From Collinsella sp. (lineage in GTDB: Bacteria; Actinomycetota; Coriobacteriia; Coriobacteriales; Coriobacteriaceae): a stretch of DNA of 64,000 nt. The notes beneath the pieces were generated by a model, which was given only the letters and a program-made list of their open reading frames with translations, was not told where the DNA came from and did no database searches. Positions 32,918 to 40,765 of the stretch are shown here, one piece after another (the stretch's first letter is position 1; the number at the start of each line of letters is the position of its first letter). The translations under genes and the position numbers were made by a program. The stretch spans positions 62,001-126,000 of the forward strand of contig DXMY01000041.1 in NCBI GenBank assembly GCA_019413925.1, given 5' to 3'.

Positions 32918-33499
32918 CTACACGCGAATCGACAGGTTCTTTTTATCATCGCTCCAGTTGCAAGCATTGCGCGCGGGGCATGCAAAGCAGGCGCGCGACG
33001 CTTTGTCGGCTGCATAGAGCAGACGCTCAAGCGGTTGGCTGTTCACGCGCAGCTTTCGATGGCCCAGAATGGCCGTCTTAATGGCTGCGGCATCGGCCGG
33101 CTCAAACGCCACGTCATCGGGCATGCCGCCGAGAATCGCATCAGCGACGCGTTCGCTTGCAACATCATGGGATATACCCGATTCATACTGTTCATCTTTG
33201 CCGATATCGTGAAGAAGTGCCGTGGCGTAGATGACCTCGCGGTCAAATTCGAGCTGTTCCTCGAGATTCTTGATCCACATAATGCGAGCGACATCGAGCA
33301 GATGGTCAATACCGTGGCGGCAGAAGATGCGCCCCGATTCCAACTGTGCAATGTTGCCCAGGTGCCGTCGGAACAGCCCGTTGGCACAAATGTAATCAAT
33401 GCGAGGCATGGCACCAAAGGGGGCCAGGCCCGAAGCCATAAAGCCGCGACGCGACGTCCCCTCATCGGTCTTCGATGTAAAGTCGTTGACGACTCTCAT
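32918..33499 (-). CDS. HD-domain phosphohydrolase in folate operon
   Basis: A 193-residue protein starting at ATG 33499, 2 bases after the folE stop, with a weak ribosome site; internal ATGs at residues 21 and 31 are alternatives. The HD motif is complete: His in CRHGIDHLLDVARI, HD in LLHDIGKDEQY, and a later Asp in AADKASRA. The C-terminus has a CFACPARNACNW cysteine cluster that may bind metal. Placed between folE and folB, it could supply the missing dihydroneopterin triphosphate dephosphorylation step; that is inference, and a general housekeeping role is equally possible. Confidence 0.8.
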   Translation of the reverse strand: MRVVNDFTSKTDEGTSRRGFMASGLAPFGAMPRIDYICANGLFRRHLGNIAQLESGRIFCRHGIDHLLDVARIMWIKNLEEQLEFDREVIYATALLHDIGKDEQYESGISHDVASERVADAILGGMPDDVAFEPADAAAIKTAILGHRKLRVNSQPLERLLYAADKASRACFACPARNACNWSDDKKNLSIRV

Positions 33500-33501
33500 G
33501 G

Positions 33502-34059
33502 TTAGCGGCCCAACATCCTAAAGAAACGCTCCTCGAGCGCGGGATCGGTCTCAAAGACGCCGCGGCGAGCGAGCGTCACGGTCTTGGTGCCGGGCTTTTG
33601 CACGCCACGCATCGTCATGCACATATGCTCGGCCTCCATCAACACAATCGCTCCCTGGGGAGCGAGATAGTCCATGAGGGCATCGGCAACCTGTGCACAC
33701 AGTTGCTCCTGCAGCTGCAGACGGCGCGCATAAACCTCAACCGTGCGGGCGAGCTTGGAAAGCCCAGCCACCCGACCGTTAGGGATATAACCAATGGCGG
33801 CCTTGCCATAAAACGGTAGCAGATGATGTTCACACAGCGAATAGAACGTGATGTCGCGCTCGATAACCAAATCATTCGAAGCGACGGCAAAGGTTTTGGA
33901 CAGGTGCTCCTCGGCACTCTGGCCCATGCCGCCGGCGATCTCACCATACATACGGGCAACGCGCGCCGGGGTCTCCAACAGGCCCTCACGAGTTGGGTCC
34001 TCGCCTATGCCCTCAAGCAACAGCTTAATGGCGGCCTCGACTTTTTCCTGATCGACCAT
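33502..34059 (-). CDS. folE: GTP cyclohydrolase I
   Basis: A 185-residue enzyme that converts GTP to dihydroneopterin triphosphate, the first step of folate synthesis. ATG 34059 follows TGAGGCC. Signatures: ETPARVARMYGEI near the N-terminus, SLCEHHLLPFYGKAAIGYIP with the zinc Cys and catalytic His, KLARTVEVYARRLQLQE, and EAEHMCMTMRGVQKPG with the second zinc Cys. Length is typical of the short bacterial type. It heads a three-gene unit with an HD-domain protein and folB; folP and folK are not in the window. Confidence 0.95.
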   Translation of the reverse strand: MVDQEKVEAAIKLLLEGIGEDPTREGLLETPARVARMYGEIAGGMGQSAEEHLSKTFAVASNDLVIERDITFYSLCEHHLLPFYGKAAIGYIPNGRVAGLSKLARTVEVYARRLQLQEQLCAQVADALMDYLAPQGAIVLMEAEHMCMTMRGVQKPGTKTVTLARRGVFETDPALEERFFRMLGR

Positions 34060-34125
34060 CTGGGCCTCACTTTTCCGATTTCACGTTCGCGCTATGGTAC
34101 CACGCCCTCCGGCATCGACCACAAG

Positions 34126-34707
34126 CTACATAGTATGGGTCGAATAGACCGGATCATCACGCCAAAGTTCAACCGCATCACAAAGCGCAACGCCCTCGCG
34201 CTCAGCACGGGCGCGCGTAGCGTTCATATCGATCACGCGCTGGTTACTCGAGCCCCTAAAACGCAATGAGATATCATACAGATCCTGAACAAACGGGCCA
34301 TCCACCAACATGTCGAGGCAGGCAAGGATACGGTCCGTGACCTCGGTATGGTGGCGGCCTCCCGGCATAAGCTCCTCGAGCACATCGCCGGTGAAACACC
34401 AAATAGTCTTCCCCGACCCCGCTGGATAGGCCGCGCGAACACGCTCGACAAAATCAACGAGTCCCGCTTGATTCTCGGGCTCCATAGGCTCGCCGCCCAG
34501 AATCGTCAGGCCGTCAATAAAGGGATGATCGAGGCTCTCGATAATCTTGTCCTCGACGGCACGATCAAACGGCTCGCCCGCGGCAAAGTCCCACGCGACG
34601 GAGTTAAAGCAATTCTTGCAGCCACGACGGCACCCGCTCACAAACAGAGAAGTGCGGACGCCTTCTCCATCAGCAATGTCGAAATACTTAATGTTCGCGT
34701 AGTTCAT
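34126..34707 (-). CDS. nrdG: Anaerobic ribonucleotide reductase activating protein
   Basis: A 193-residue radical-SAM enzyme that installs the glycyl radical in NrdD. ATG 34707 follows GGGAGAG; the longer frame would run through a palindrome. Residues 20-35 contain the 4Fe-4S binding pattern CRRGCKNCF (C-x3-C-x2-C), followed by the SAM-binding GGEPMEPENQ. Other family segments: FDIADGEGVRTSLFVSGC and DGPFVQDLYDISLRFRGSSNQR. It is separated from nrdD by 426 bases containing two long palindromes, unusual for a pair that is normally tightly linked. Confidence 0.95.
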   Translation of the reverse strand: MNYANIKYFDIADGEGVRTSLFVSGCRRGCKNCFNSVAWDFAAGEPFDRAVEDKIIESLDHPFIDGLTILGGEPMEPENQAGLVDFVERVRAAYPAGSGKTIWCFTGDVLEELMPGGRHHTEVTDRILACLDMLVDGPFVQDLYDISLRFRGSSNQRVIDMNATRARAEREGVALCDAVELWRDDPVYSTHTM

Positions 34708-34722
34708 AGGTAACTCTCCCGG

Positions 34723-34806
34723 GAGGCCGGGACATATCATCCCGTCCTCAAACATTCTCGGCCTTCGGCCTGCGAAACTGCGGGCGGGACGATATGTCCC
34801 GGCCTC
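34723..34806. repeat. Long inverted repeat just upstream of nrdG
   Basis: 25-base arms (34723-34747, 34782-34806) agree at 23 of 25 positions and contain GGCCGGGACATATC. The loop includes a small GGCC-TTC-GGCC hairpin (34760-34770). The element ends 16 bases before the nrdG start, so in a minus-strand transcript it would form a very stable stem next to the ribosome site. No T-run follows. Confidence 0.85.
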
Positions 34807-34984
34807 ATGCAAAGGGTAACTCAATGAACGAAGCGAACATCGAGTATAGGGTTCGAGGTCTAATAAAAACTGGGTTGCGGCTCAACCGCCATCGCAAGCA
34901 AAGCGTTGTTGCAAGTCAACTCATTTCCGCTAAGAACTTCGAGGAGCGAGCAGGCTGCGTGCTGCATCTCAGCTACATCAACTT

Positions 34985-35122
34985 GGCCGCCCCGTAGCGA
35001 GGCCCCGGACCTTTGCTCGATATGAGTTCCGCACGAACAGGAGGCGCCAGTGGCGCCTCCGTCGTGAGCCAGGACTGTCCGAAATAGCGAGTAAAGGTCC
35101 GGGGCCTCGCTACGGGGCGGCC
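34985..35122. repeat. Giant nested inverted repeat after nrdD
   Basis: 35-base arms (34985-35019, 35088-35122) match at 34 of 35 positions; the single change is a G-U pair in a plus-strand RNA. A second perfect 9-bp hairpin (GGAGGCGCC with GGCGCCTCC, 35040-35060) sits inside. It begins 11 bases past the nrdD stop. The stretch 34807-34984 between the two palindromes shows no supported gene. Confidence 0.9.
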
Positions 35123-35133
35123 TGGGATGGTTA

Positions 35134-37356
35134 TTAGAGATGCAGCACGCGGTCGCGGATCTCCTCGGTTCGACCCTGGTTCCAGAACTGGGTACCGATG
35201 TAGCCGCACGTACGACGAGCGACGTTCATCTTCTCCTGGTCGCGGTTGCCGCAGCTGGGGCACTCCCACACCAGCTTGCCGTCATCCTCGACAATCTTGA
35301 TCTCACCGTCGTAACCGCACACCTGGCAGTAGTCGCTCTTGGTGTTGAGCTCGGCGTACATGATGTTGTCGTAGATGTACTGCATCACGCGAATGACAGC
35401 CTTAAGGTTGTCCTGCATGTTGGGAACCTCGACGTAGGAGATGGCGCCGCCCGGCGAAAGCTGCTGGAACATGCCCTCAAACTTAAGCTTATCGAAGGCA
35501 TCGATCTCCTCGGACACGTGAACATGGTAGCTATTGGTGATATAGCCCTTGTCCGTCACGCCCGGAATAATGCCAAAACGGCGCTGCAGGCACTTGGCGA
35601 ACTTGTACGTCGTCGACTCCAGCGGCGTACCGTACAGCGAGAAATCGATATCGCTCGCGGCCTTCCACTCCGCGCACTTGTCGTTCATACGCTGCATAAC
35701 TGCCATGGCAAAGGGCGTACCCTCCTTCTCGGTGTGGCTGTGGCCCGTCATGTACTTGACGCACTCATACAGACCGGCGTAACCCAGGCTGATGGTGGAA
35801 TAGCCGCCCACGAGCAGCTTATCGATCGTCTCGCCCTTCTTAAGGCGTGCCAGGGCGCCGTACTGCCAAAGAATCGGCGCGGCATCCGAAAGCGTGCCCA
35901 TCAGGCGCTCATGGCGGCACAGCAGAGCGCGGTGACACAGCTCAAGGCGCTCGTCGAAGATCTTCCAGAACTTGTCCATGTCCTGGTGCGAGCTCAGTGC
36001 GACATCGGGCAGGTTAATGGTCACAACACCCTGGTTAAAGCGACCGTAATACTTGGGCTTGCTCGGGTCATAGTTCAGCGCGTTTGCAACGTTATTAAAG
36101 CCGTTGCCCGAGCGGTCGGGCGTCAGGAAGCTGCGACAACCCATGCAGGTGTAGCAATCGCCATTGCCCGCGGTCTCACCCTTCGAAAGCTTAAGCTCGC
36201 GCATCTTCTTCTCGGAGATGTAGTCGGGCACCATGCGCTTGGCGGTGCACTTGGCGGCCAGCTGAGTCAGATAGAAGTACGGGGAATCCTCGTAAACGTT
36301 ATCGTCCTCGAGCACATAGATAAGCTTGGGGAACGCCGGGGTGATCCACACGCCCGCCTCGTTCTTAACGCCCTCATAGCGCTGGCGAAGCGTCTCCTCC
36401 ACGATCATGGCAAGATCGTGCTTCTCCTGGACCGAGCGGGCCTCGTTGAGGTACATGAAGACCGTCACGAATGGTGCCTGGCCGTTGGTGGTCATAAGGG
36501 TCACGACCTGATACTGAATCGTCTGGACACCGCGACGGATCTCATCACGCAGACGGTCCTCTACGACCTCACGCACCTTCTCTGCGGGAGCGGAAACACC
36601 GAGCTCCTCAAGCTCGCGGGCAACCTCGCCGCGAATCTTCTGGCGGCTCACCTCGACGAACGGGGCAAGATGGGTCAGCGAAATCGACTGGCCGCCGTAC
36701 TGGGAGGAAGCAACCTGGGCGATGATCTGCGTCGCAATGTTGCAGGCAGTCGAGAAGCTATGCGGCTTCTCAATCAGCGTGCCCGAGATAACAGTACCGT
36801 TCTGGAGCATGTCCTCCAGGTTCACCAGGTCGCAGTTATGCATGTGCTGGGCAAAGTAATCCGAATCATGGAAGTGAATCAGGCCCTCGTTGTGCGCATC
36901 CACGATCTCCTGGGGCAGCAGCACGCGCTGGGTCAGATCCTTGGAGATCTCGCCGGCCATGTAGTCACGCTGAACGGAGTTGACGGTCGGATTCTTGTTG
37001 GAGTTCTCCTGCTTGACCTCTTCGTTATTGCACTCAATCAGCGACAGAATCTTGTCATCGGTCGTGTTCTTTTGGCGCTTCAGGCTCTGAACATAGCGGT
37101 AGATGATGTAGTGGCGAGCGACCTCGTAGCAGTCGAGACGCATAATCTCGTCCTCGACCAGATCCTGGATCTCCTCGACCGATACGGTGTGGCCGGCCTT
37201 CTCACATGCCTCGGCGACGTTTTGTGCCGCATAGATCACCTGGCGGTCGGTAAGGCGAGAGCCTTCCTCGACCTCCAAGTTTGCGGCGCGGATCGCATTG
37301 ACGATCTTATCGATGTCAAAGGTAACCTCGGTGCCGCTGCGCTTGATGATCTTCAT
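35134..37356 (-). CDS. nrdD: Anaerobic ribonucleoside-triphosphate reductase
   Basis: A 740-residue class III reductase making dNTPs without oxygen. ATG 37356 follows AGAGG. Residues 1-90 are an ATP-cone allosteric domain (KRSGTEVTFDIDKIVNAI); the central part is the ten-strand barrel, with active-site Cys in CYTCMGCRSFLTPDRSG. The C-terminal zinc finger CQVCGYDGE and CPSCGNRD is followed by the glycyl radical loop RRTCGYIGTQF (Gly near residues 716-721). It is activated by NrdG. An NrdR-type box overlaps the likely promoter 259 bases upstream. Confidence 0.97.
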   Translation of the reverse strand: MKIIKRSGTEVTFDIDKIVNAIRAANLEVEEGSRLTDRQVIYAAQNVAEACEKAGHTVSVEEIQDLVEDEIMRLDCYEVARHYIIYRYVQSLKRQKNTTDDKILSLIECNNEEVKQENSNKNPTVNSVQRDYMAGEISKDLTQRVLLPQEIVDAHNEGLIHFHDSDYFAQHMHNCDLVNLEDMLQNGTVISGTLIEKPHSFSTACNIATQIIAQVASSQYGGQSISLTHLAPFVEVSRQKIRGEVARELEELGVSAPAEKVREVVEDRLRDEIRRGVQTIQYQVVTLMTTNGQAPFVTVFMYLNEARSVQEKHDLAMIVEETLRQRYEGVKNEAGVWITPAFPKLIYVLEDDNVYEDSPYFYLTQLAAKCTAKRMVPDYISEKKMRELKLSKGETAGNGDCYTCMGCRSFLTPDRSGNGFNNVANALNYDPSKPKYYGRFNQGVVTINLPDVALSSHQDMDKFWKIFDERLELCHRALLCRHERLMGTLSDAAPILWQYGALARLKKGETIDKLLVGGYSTISLGYAGLYECVKYMTGHSHTEKEGTPFAMAVMQRMNDKCAEWKAASDIDFSLYGTPLESTTYKFAKCLQRRFGIIPGVTDKGYITNSYHVHVSEEIDAFDKLKFEGMFQQLSPGGAISYVEVPNMQDNLKAVIRVMQYIYDNIMYAELNTKSDYCQVCGYDGEIKIVEDDGKLVWECPSCGNRDQEKMNVARRTCGYIGTQFWNQGRTEEIRDRVLHL

Positions 37357-37386
37357 CCTCTTGCCTCTTTCGCATCGTAGCCTCAT

Positions 37387-37943
37387 TGCGCTTCAGAGCC
37401 AAACGATGCCCGGCAGGGCTTACCCTGTCTTGCGGCGCCGTCGCGCAATCTGTGTTTTCGATAACCATAGGCCCTCATGCGGACAATCCTCGCAGCCAAT
37501 CAAGGGGCTCAAAGATCCATCCAAATAATGGGGCGAATAAGGTTCTCGTTCTCTGTCCGCCATCTATCATACGACAAAGAGGCATCTATATCCTGTATTC
37601 TTTTTTTAGGTCAAACACAACATATAGTGTTTCAGCAGGTCAAAGCAATTGGTCAATTTGCAGACGCATTATAAATGAAGGCCTCTTGGCAGACTGCTAA
37701 AACGTTATCAACCCAACTACCTGCACAGCAGTTTTGAAACCCCCTCAACCGTGCCGCCGCCAAATAGCACCAAAACCAAGCTGCTCGCGCCAAAAGAATC
37801 CAAAAGATTGTCCTTGACCAACATGTTGCGGTCATGATGGGCCAGGACACATGCAATCTGCCGGCACCCCTACGGGATACAAAGACCATCGCGTACGGAC
37901 CTTGGATCAATATTTGATGACTTATTTGGCGGCGCGCTTGGTG
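37387..37943. other. nrdD upstream region without a supported gene
   Basis: About 560 bases. It holds the NrdR-type box at 37615-37630 and, on the minus strand around 37733-37875, a stop-bounded stretch of good-looking codons (reads LAHHDRNMLVKDNLLDSFG then LVLVLFGGGTVEGVSKLL) with no start or ribosome site. This may be a decayed gene fragment. No riboswitch signature, such as a cobalamin box, was seen in the long nrdD leader. Confidence 0.4.
37615..37630 (-). promoter_or_regulatory. NrdR box upstream of nrdD
   Basis: On the minus strand ACACTATATGTTGTGT matches the NrdR consensus ACACWATATATWGTGT at 15 of 16 bases. A TTGCTT sequence 16 bases upstream of TATATG suggests the box overlaps the -10, fitting repression by NrdR. 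Only one box is obvious; tandem boxes are usual. Confidence 0.7.
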
Positions 37944-37984
37944 ACAAAAAACAAAACAGCCCAGAGGACATAGCCTCTGAGCTG
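37944..37984 (-). terminator. Terminator of the tRNA-Gly/tRNA-Val unit
   Basis: CAGAGG (37962-37967) pairs with CCTCTG (37974-37979), extended by CAGC/GCTG; on the minus strand GGCTGTTTTGTTTTTT follows. It lies directly after tRNA-Val. Confidence 0.85.
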
Positions 37985-37992
37985 CGAACATT

Positions 37993-38067
37993 TGGTGGGC
38001 GTTAGAAGATTTGAACTTCTGACCTCTTCCGTGTCAGGGAAGCGCTCTTCCCCTGAGCTAAACGCCC
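37993..38067 (-). tRNA. tRNA-Val (anticodon GAC)
   Basis: A complete cloverleaf of 75 bases including encoded CCA. The acceptor stem is GGGCGTT with AACGCCC; the anticodon loop CTGACAC sits in a perfect CTTCC/GGAAG stem; the T-arm is AGAAG-TTCAAAT-CTTCT. It is cotranscribed with the tRNA-Gly 3 bases upstream. Confidence 0.95.
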
Positions 38068-38070
38068 AAA

Positions 38071-38146
38071 TGGAGCGGACAACGGGGCTCGAACCCGCGA
38101 CCCCAACCTTGGCAAGGTTGTGCTCTACCAACTGAGCCATGTCCGC
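38071..38146 (-). tRNA. tRNA-Gly (anticodon GCC), copy 1
   Basis: 76 bases including CCA. Acceptor GCGGACA, anticodon loop TTGCCAA, T-arm GCGGG-TTCGAGC-CCCGT. The sequence is the same as at 40359-40434 and 40585-40660. It is the first gene of a two-tRNA unit with tRNA-Val. Confidence 0.96.
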
Positions 38147-38158
38147 TTACGAGGATTA

Positions 38159-38206
38159 ATCTTACGTGATGCCCGCATCCTATGCAAGAACTTTTTTTGA
38201 AAAGTT
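38159..38206 (-). promoter_or_regulatory. tRNA promoter with A/T palindrome
   Basis: On the minus strand TTGCAT (38187-38182), a 17-base spacer and TAAGAT (38164-38159). Immediately upstream of the -35 lies an A/T palindrome (AACTTTTCAAAAAAAGTT, 38206-38189), the same arrangement as at 40673-40721 and 44147-44194. Confidence 0.75.
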
Positions 38207-38287
38207 TTGCGACGCCCTCGCGAACCTCGCGAAGACATCAGCCACCACGGAAGGCGCAGGCAAACGCAAACTCGCCGCAAGAGGCCC

Positions 38288-40021
38288 TTACATCTCACCG
38301 AGCATGATCCAGGCAGAGCTGTCCTGCGCGAGTCTGCCGTCTGCAAGCGCTGATGAGGTGAGCAGGACCCTGCCCGCCGGCAGCTCCACGGGTGCTGCAC
38401 CGAAGTTCGTCACGCACGCCCAGCCGTTATCGCGGCGATAGGCGATGACGCCGCCCTCAGCGCCCTCGGCACCATCCGCAAGACCGGTGCGCCCGTCAAG
38501 ATCGAGCCACGCAAGATCGTTGGCGCACCCGCGCAGCTTGCGCCGCAGCCAGAGGGCGTCACGATAGAGCGCAAGCATCGATGTCGGGTCCGTTTCTTCC
38601 CTATCGGCAGCATAATCGGAAAACCATGCAGGCTGCGGCAGATGGGGCGCCGCATCAGCGTCCGCCGGCGAAAACCCAAACGATCCGCCCTGCGCGAGAT
38701 CGTCCGCCGCTACCCACGGCAGGGGCACACGACAGCCGTCGCGCCCCTTCTCGCGCTTCGGTCCGCGCGTATTGGTTGCACTGGGATCTTCGAGTGCAGT
38801 CCACGGGATATCAGCCACCTCAAAAAGACCGAGCTCCTCACCCTGATACACGTATGCCGAGCCCGGAAGCGCCAGTTCAAGCAAAAGAGCCGCCCGCGCG
38901 CGGCGCTCGCCGAGTTCACGGTCCTCGTCATAAGACGACCCGTCGCGTAAGAGCCAGTCGAGCGCAATCTGGTGGTAGCGCGTCGCCTTGATTTGCGGCA
39001 GGGCATAGCGCGTCGCCACGCGCGGCACGTCGTGGTTGGAGAGTACCCAGGTCGAGGCGGAATCGGATTCGATAGCTGCCTTCAAGCCCTCCTCGATTGC
39101 AGCGTGCATGTCATCATAGGTCCAAGTGGCCTTGGCAAACTCAAAGTTGAATGTCTGGCCAAGCTCGCTGGGACGCGCATAGAGATACTGGCGCTCAGGC
39201 AGCACCCACGCCTCGGCAACGGCGCTGCGCGGCGGATTATAGCGGTCGAACACGCGGCGCCACTCGCGATAGATCTCGTGGACCTCGTTGCGGTCCCACA
39301 GCGGATGGGCGCCGTCGTCAACCATGTCATCGCCCTCGGCGAGATGCCACCGGTCGAGGTCATCGCGGTCGAGATCCTTGGCGAGACCGTGCGCCACATC
39401 GATGCGAAAGCCATCGACGCCTCGATCGCTCCAAAACGCCAGGACGTCGCAAAAGAACGCGTGAACCTCGGGGCATGACCAGTCAAAGTCCGGCTGCTCG
39501 GGCGTAAACATGTGCAGATACCATTGACCGTCCGCAACACGCGTCCAGGCGGGGCCGCCAAAGTTGGCATTCCAATTGGTGGGAGGCAGCTCGCCATGCT
39601 CGCCGCGACCATCGCGAAAGATATAACGGGCGCGCTCGGGCGATCCGGGGCCGGCGGCAAGAGCGGCTTTGAACCAGGGGTGCTGGTTGGATGAATGGTT
39701 GGGCACGATATCGACGATGACCTTGATGCCGCGCGCGTGAGCCGCAGCGATCATGTCATCGAAGTCGTCAAGCGAGCCGAGACGTGGGTCGACATCGCAG
39801 TAGTCCGCCACATCATAGCCGCCATCGACAAGAGGCGAAGGGTAAAACGGGCTCAGCCAGATGGCCTCGATGCCCAGCCGCTCAAGATAGTCCATCTGCT
39901 GGGTAATGCCCGCGATATCGCCCAGACCCGAACCGGTCGAATCCTTAAACGAACGCGGGTAGATCTGATAGATCGCGGCATCGGACATCCATGAGCGCGA
40001 AGAGGACTTTTCTGCAGCCAT
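38288..40021 (-). CDS. GH13 alpha-glucosidase (oligo-1,6-glucosidase type)
   Basis: A 577-residue cytosolic glycoside hydrolase. ATG 40021 (MAAEKSSSRSWMSDAAIYQIYPRSF) lies 8 bases after GGGAGG; longer frames enter a palindrome. GH13 regions are clear: DIVPNHSSNQHPWF, DGFRIDVAHGLAKD (nucleophile Asp), AVAEAWVLPE (acid/base Glu) and VLSNHDVPR (transition-state Asp). VDGGYDVADYCDVDPRLG and the small C-terminal beta domain complete the fold. It releases glucose from maltose- or isomaltose-type oligosaccharides, which would feed pgi and glycolysis. It is flanked on both sides by tRNA genes and is monocistronic. Confidence 0.93.
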   Translation of the reverse strand: MAAEKSSSRSWMSDAAIYQIYPRSFKDSTGSGLGDIAGITQQMDYLERLGIEAIWLSPFYPSPLVDGGYDVADYCDVDPRLGSLDDFDDMIAAAHARGIKVIVDIVPNHSSNQHPWFKAALAAGPGSPERARYIFRDGRGEHGELPPTNWNANFGGPAWTRVADGQWYLHMFTPEQPDFDWSCPEVHAFFCDVLAFWSDRGVDGFRIDVAHGLAKDLDRDDLDRWHLAEGDDMVDDGAHPLWDRNEVHEIYREWRRVFDRYNPPRSAVAEAWVLPERQYLYARPSELGQTFNFEFAKATWTYDDMHAAIEEGLKAAIESDSASTWVLSNHDVPRVATRYALPQIKATRYHQIALDWLLRDGSSYDEDRELGERRARAALLLELALPGSAYVYQGEELGLFEVADIPWTALEDPSATNTRGPKREKGRDGCRVPLPWVAADDLAQGGSFGFSPADADAAPHLPQPAWFSDYAADREETDPTSMLALYRDALWLRRKLRGCANDLAWLDLDGRTGLADGAEGAEGGVIAYRRDNGWACVTNFGAAPVELPAGRVLLTSSALADGRLAQDSSAWIMLGEM

Positions 40022-40208
40022 GGGGTGAGCCTCCCTTGCAACGAGGTTTTGCGAGATGCCCACGATGATACGCCCAAAGCGGACATTCGAGGCAAACAAC
40101 GCCACAGCCACACCCCAAAACGCTCGCTCCCTCTCGGGCTCGAGCCTCCTGGGACGAATCGATCGATTAGTGAAAAGAACGGAAGACTCACTCCCCCGGC
40201 CACAACAG

Positions 40209-40313
40209 CGAGCGGGCTCCGGGTGCCCCAGGTTGCCGCGAAAGAGGAGGGAAGCGTACTTTATGTACGCGACCGACGATTGAGGGGGCAAGATGGGGTG
40301 CCCGGGGCTCGCG
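40209..40313. repeat. Imperfect long inverted repeat upstream of the alpha-glucosidase
   Basis: Outer arms of about 28 bases (from 40209 and to 40313) pair with small gaps (GCGAGC, CCGGG, CCCCA and TTGCC blocks), enclosing a perfect GCGTAC/GTACGC hairpin at 40254-40270. It lies between the glucosidase start and the tRNA terminator, with no T-run. Confidence 0.65.
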
Positions 40314-40323
40314 CAGCGTCAAC

Positions 40324-40350
40324 AAAAAACGCGGTTCGTTAGAACCGCGT
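40324..40350 (-). terminator. Terminator after tRNA-Gly copy 2
   Basis: ACGCGGTTC (40329-40337) pairs perfectly with GAACCGCGT (40342-40350), loop of 4; on the minus strand TTTTTTGTT follows. Confidence 0.88.
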
Positions 40351-40358
40351 AAGATAGT

Positions 40359-40434
40359 TGGAGCGGACAACGGGGCTCGAACCCGCGACCCCAACCTTGG
40401 CAAGGTTGTGCTCTACCAACTGAGCCATGTCCGC
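40359..40434 (-). tRNA. tRNA-Gly (anticodon GCC), copy 2
   Basis: 76 bases with encoded CCA. Sequence as in copy 1 at 38071-38146, with anticodon loop TTGCCAA. It is last in a tRNA-Gly, tRNA-Cys, tRNA-Gly series read on the minus strand. Confidence 0.96.
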
Positions 40435-40439
40435 ATATG

Positions 40440-40466
40440 TAAAACAAAACGGGCGCCGGAGCGCCC
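40440..40466 (-). terminator. Terminator between tRNA-Cys and tRNA-Gly
   Basis: GGGCGC and GCGCCC (40451-40456, 40461-40466) with a CGGA loop; on the minus strand GTTTTGTTTTA follows. It would cut read-through from tRNA-Cys before the next tRNA. Confidence 0.75.
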
Positions 40467-40476
40467 GGATGTTGCC

Positions 40477-40550
40477 TGGAGGCGAAGCCCGGATTCGAAC
40501 CGGGGGTAAAGGCTTTGCAGGCCTCTGCCTTACCACTTGGCCACTTCGCC
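40477..40550 (-). tRNA. tRNA-Cys (anticodon GCA)
   Basis: 74 bases with encoded CCA. Acceptor GGCGAAG with CTTCGCC; anticodon loop CTGCAAA; T-arm CCCGG-TTCGAAT-CCGGG; discriminator U73, a TrpRS-independent identity base for Cys. It lies between two tRNA-Gly copies. Confidence 0.95.
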
Positions 40551-40551
40551 G

Positions 40552-40574
40552 AAAAAGGACCGCCTAAACGGTCC
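40552..40574 (-). terminator. Terminator between tRNA-Gly and tRNA-Cys
   Basis: GGACCG (40557-40562) pairs with CGGTCC (40569-40574) around CCTAAA; on the minus strand TTTTTCGG follows. It lies 10 bases after tRNA-Gly copy 3. Confidence 0.8.
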
Positions 40575-40584
40575 GGAAATGCAA

Positions 40585-40660
40585 TGGAGCGGACAACGGG
40601 GCTCGAACCCGCGACCCCAACCTTGGCAAGGTTGTGCTCTACCAACTGAGCCATGTCCGC
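40585..40660 (-). tRNA. tRNA-Gly (anticodon GCC), copy 3
   Basis: 76 bases with encoded CCA, same sequence as the other two GCC copies. It is first in the three-tRNA series and directly follows a promoter with the A/T palindrome. Confidence 0.96.
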
Positions 40661-40672
40661 TTGCGGGTTATT

Positions 40673-40721
40673 AATTTACGCGAGTTATCCAAAAGACGCA
40701 AGTACTTTTTTCAAAAAAGTT
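40673..40721 (-). promoter_or_regulatory. tRNA promoter with A/T palindrome
   Basis: On the minus strand TTGCGT (40701-40696), a 17-base spacer and TAAATT (40678-40673). The palindrome ACTTTTTTGAAAAAAGT lies just upstream of the -35 (about 40704-40720). Confidence 0.75.
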
Positions 40722-40765
40722 GCCGGCCGCGTGTTCTTGGTGGCTAAACGCGCTAAAGCGATTGG

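Noticed and set aside
34794..34997. 67-codon plus-strand frame between the two palindromes near nrdG
   Set aside because: Begins within a palindrome arm, no family, no convincing ribosome site.
35140..37380. 746-codon open frame opposite nrdD
   Set aside because: Complement of a very well conserved enzyme; repetitive Leu/Val/Gly-rich composition typical of antisense shadows.
37357..37610. Cobalamin riboswitch in the long nrdD leader
   Set aside because: No B12-box-like sequence found; NrdR-type box is the visible control element.
37922..38140. 72-codon minus-strand frame across two tRNAs
   Set aside because: It is a conceptual translation of tRNA-Gly and tRNA-Val plus the terminator.
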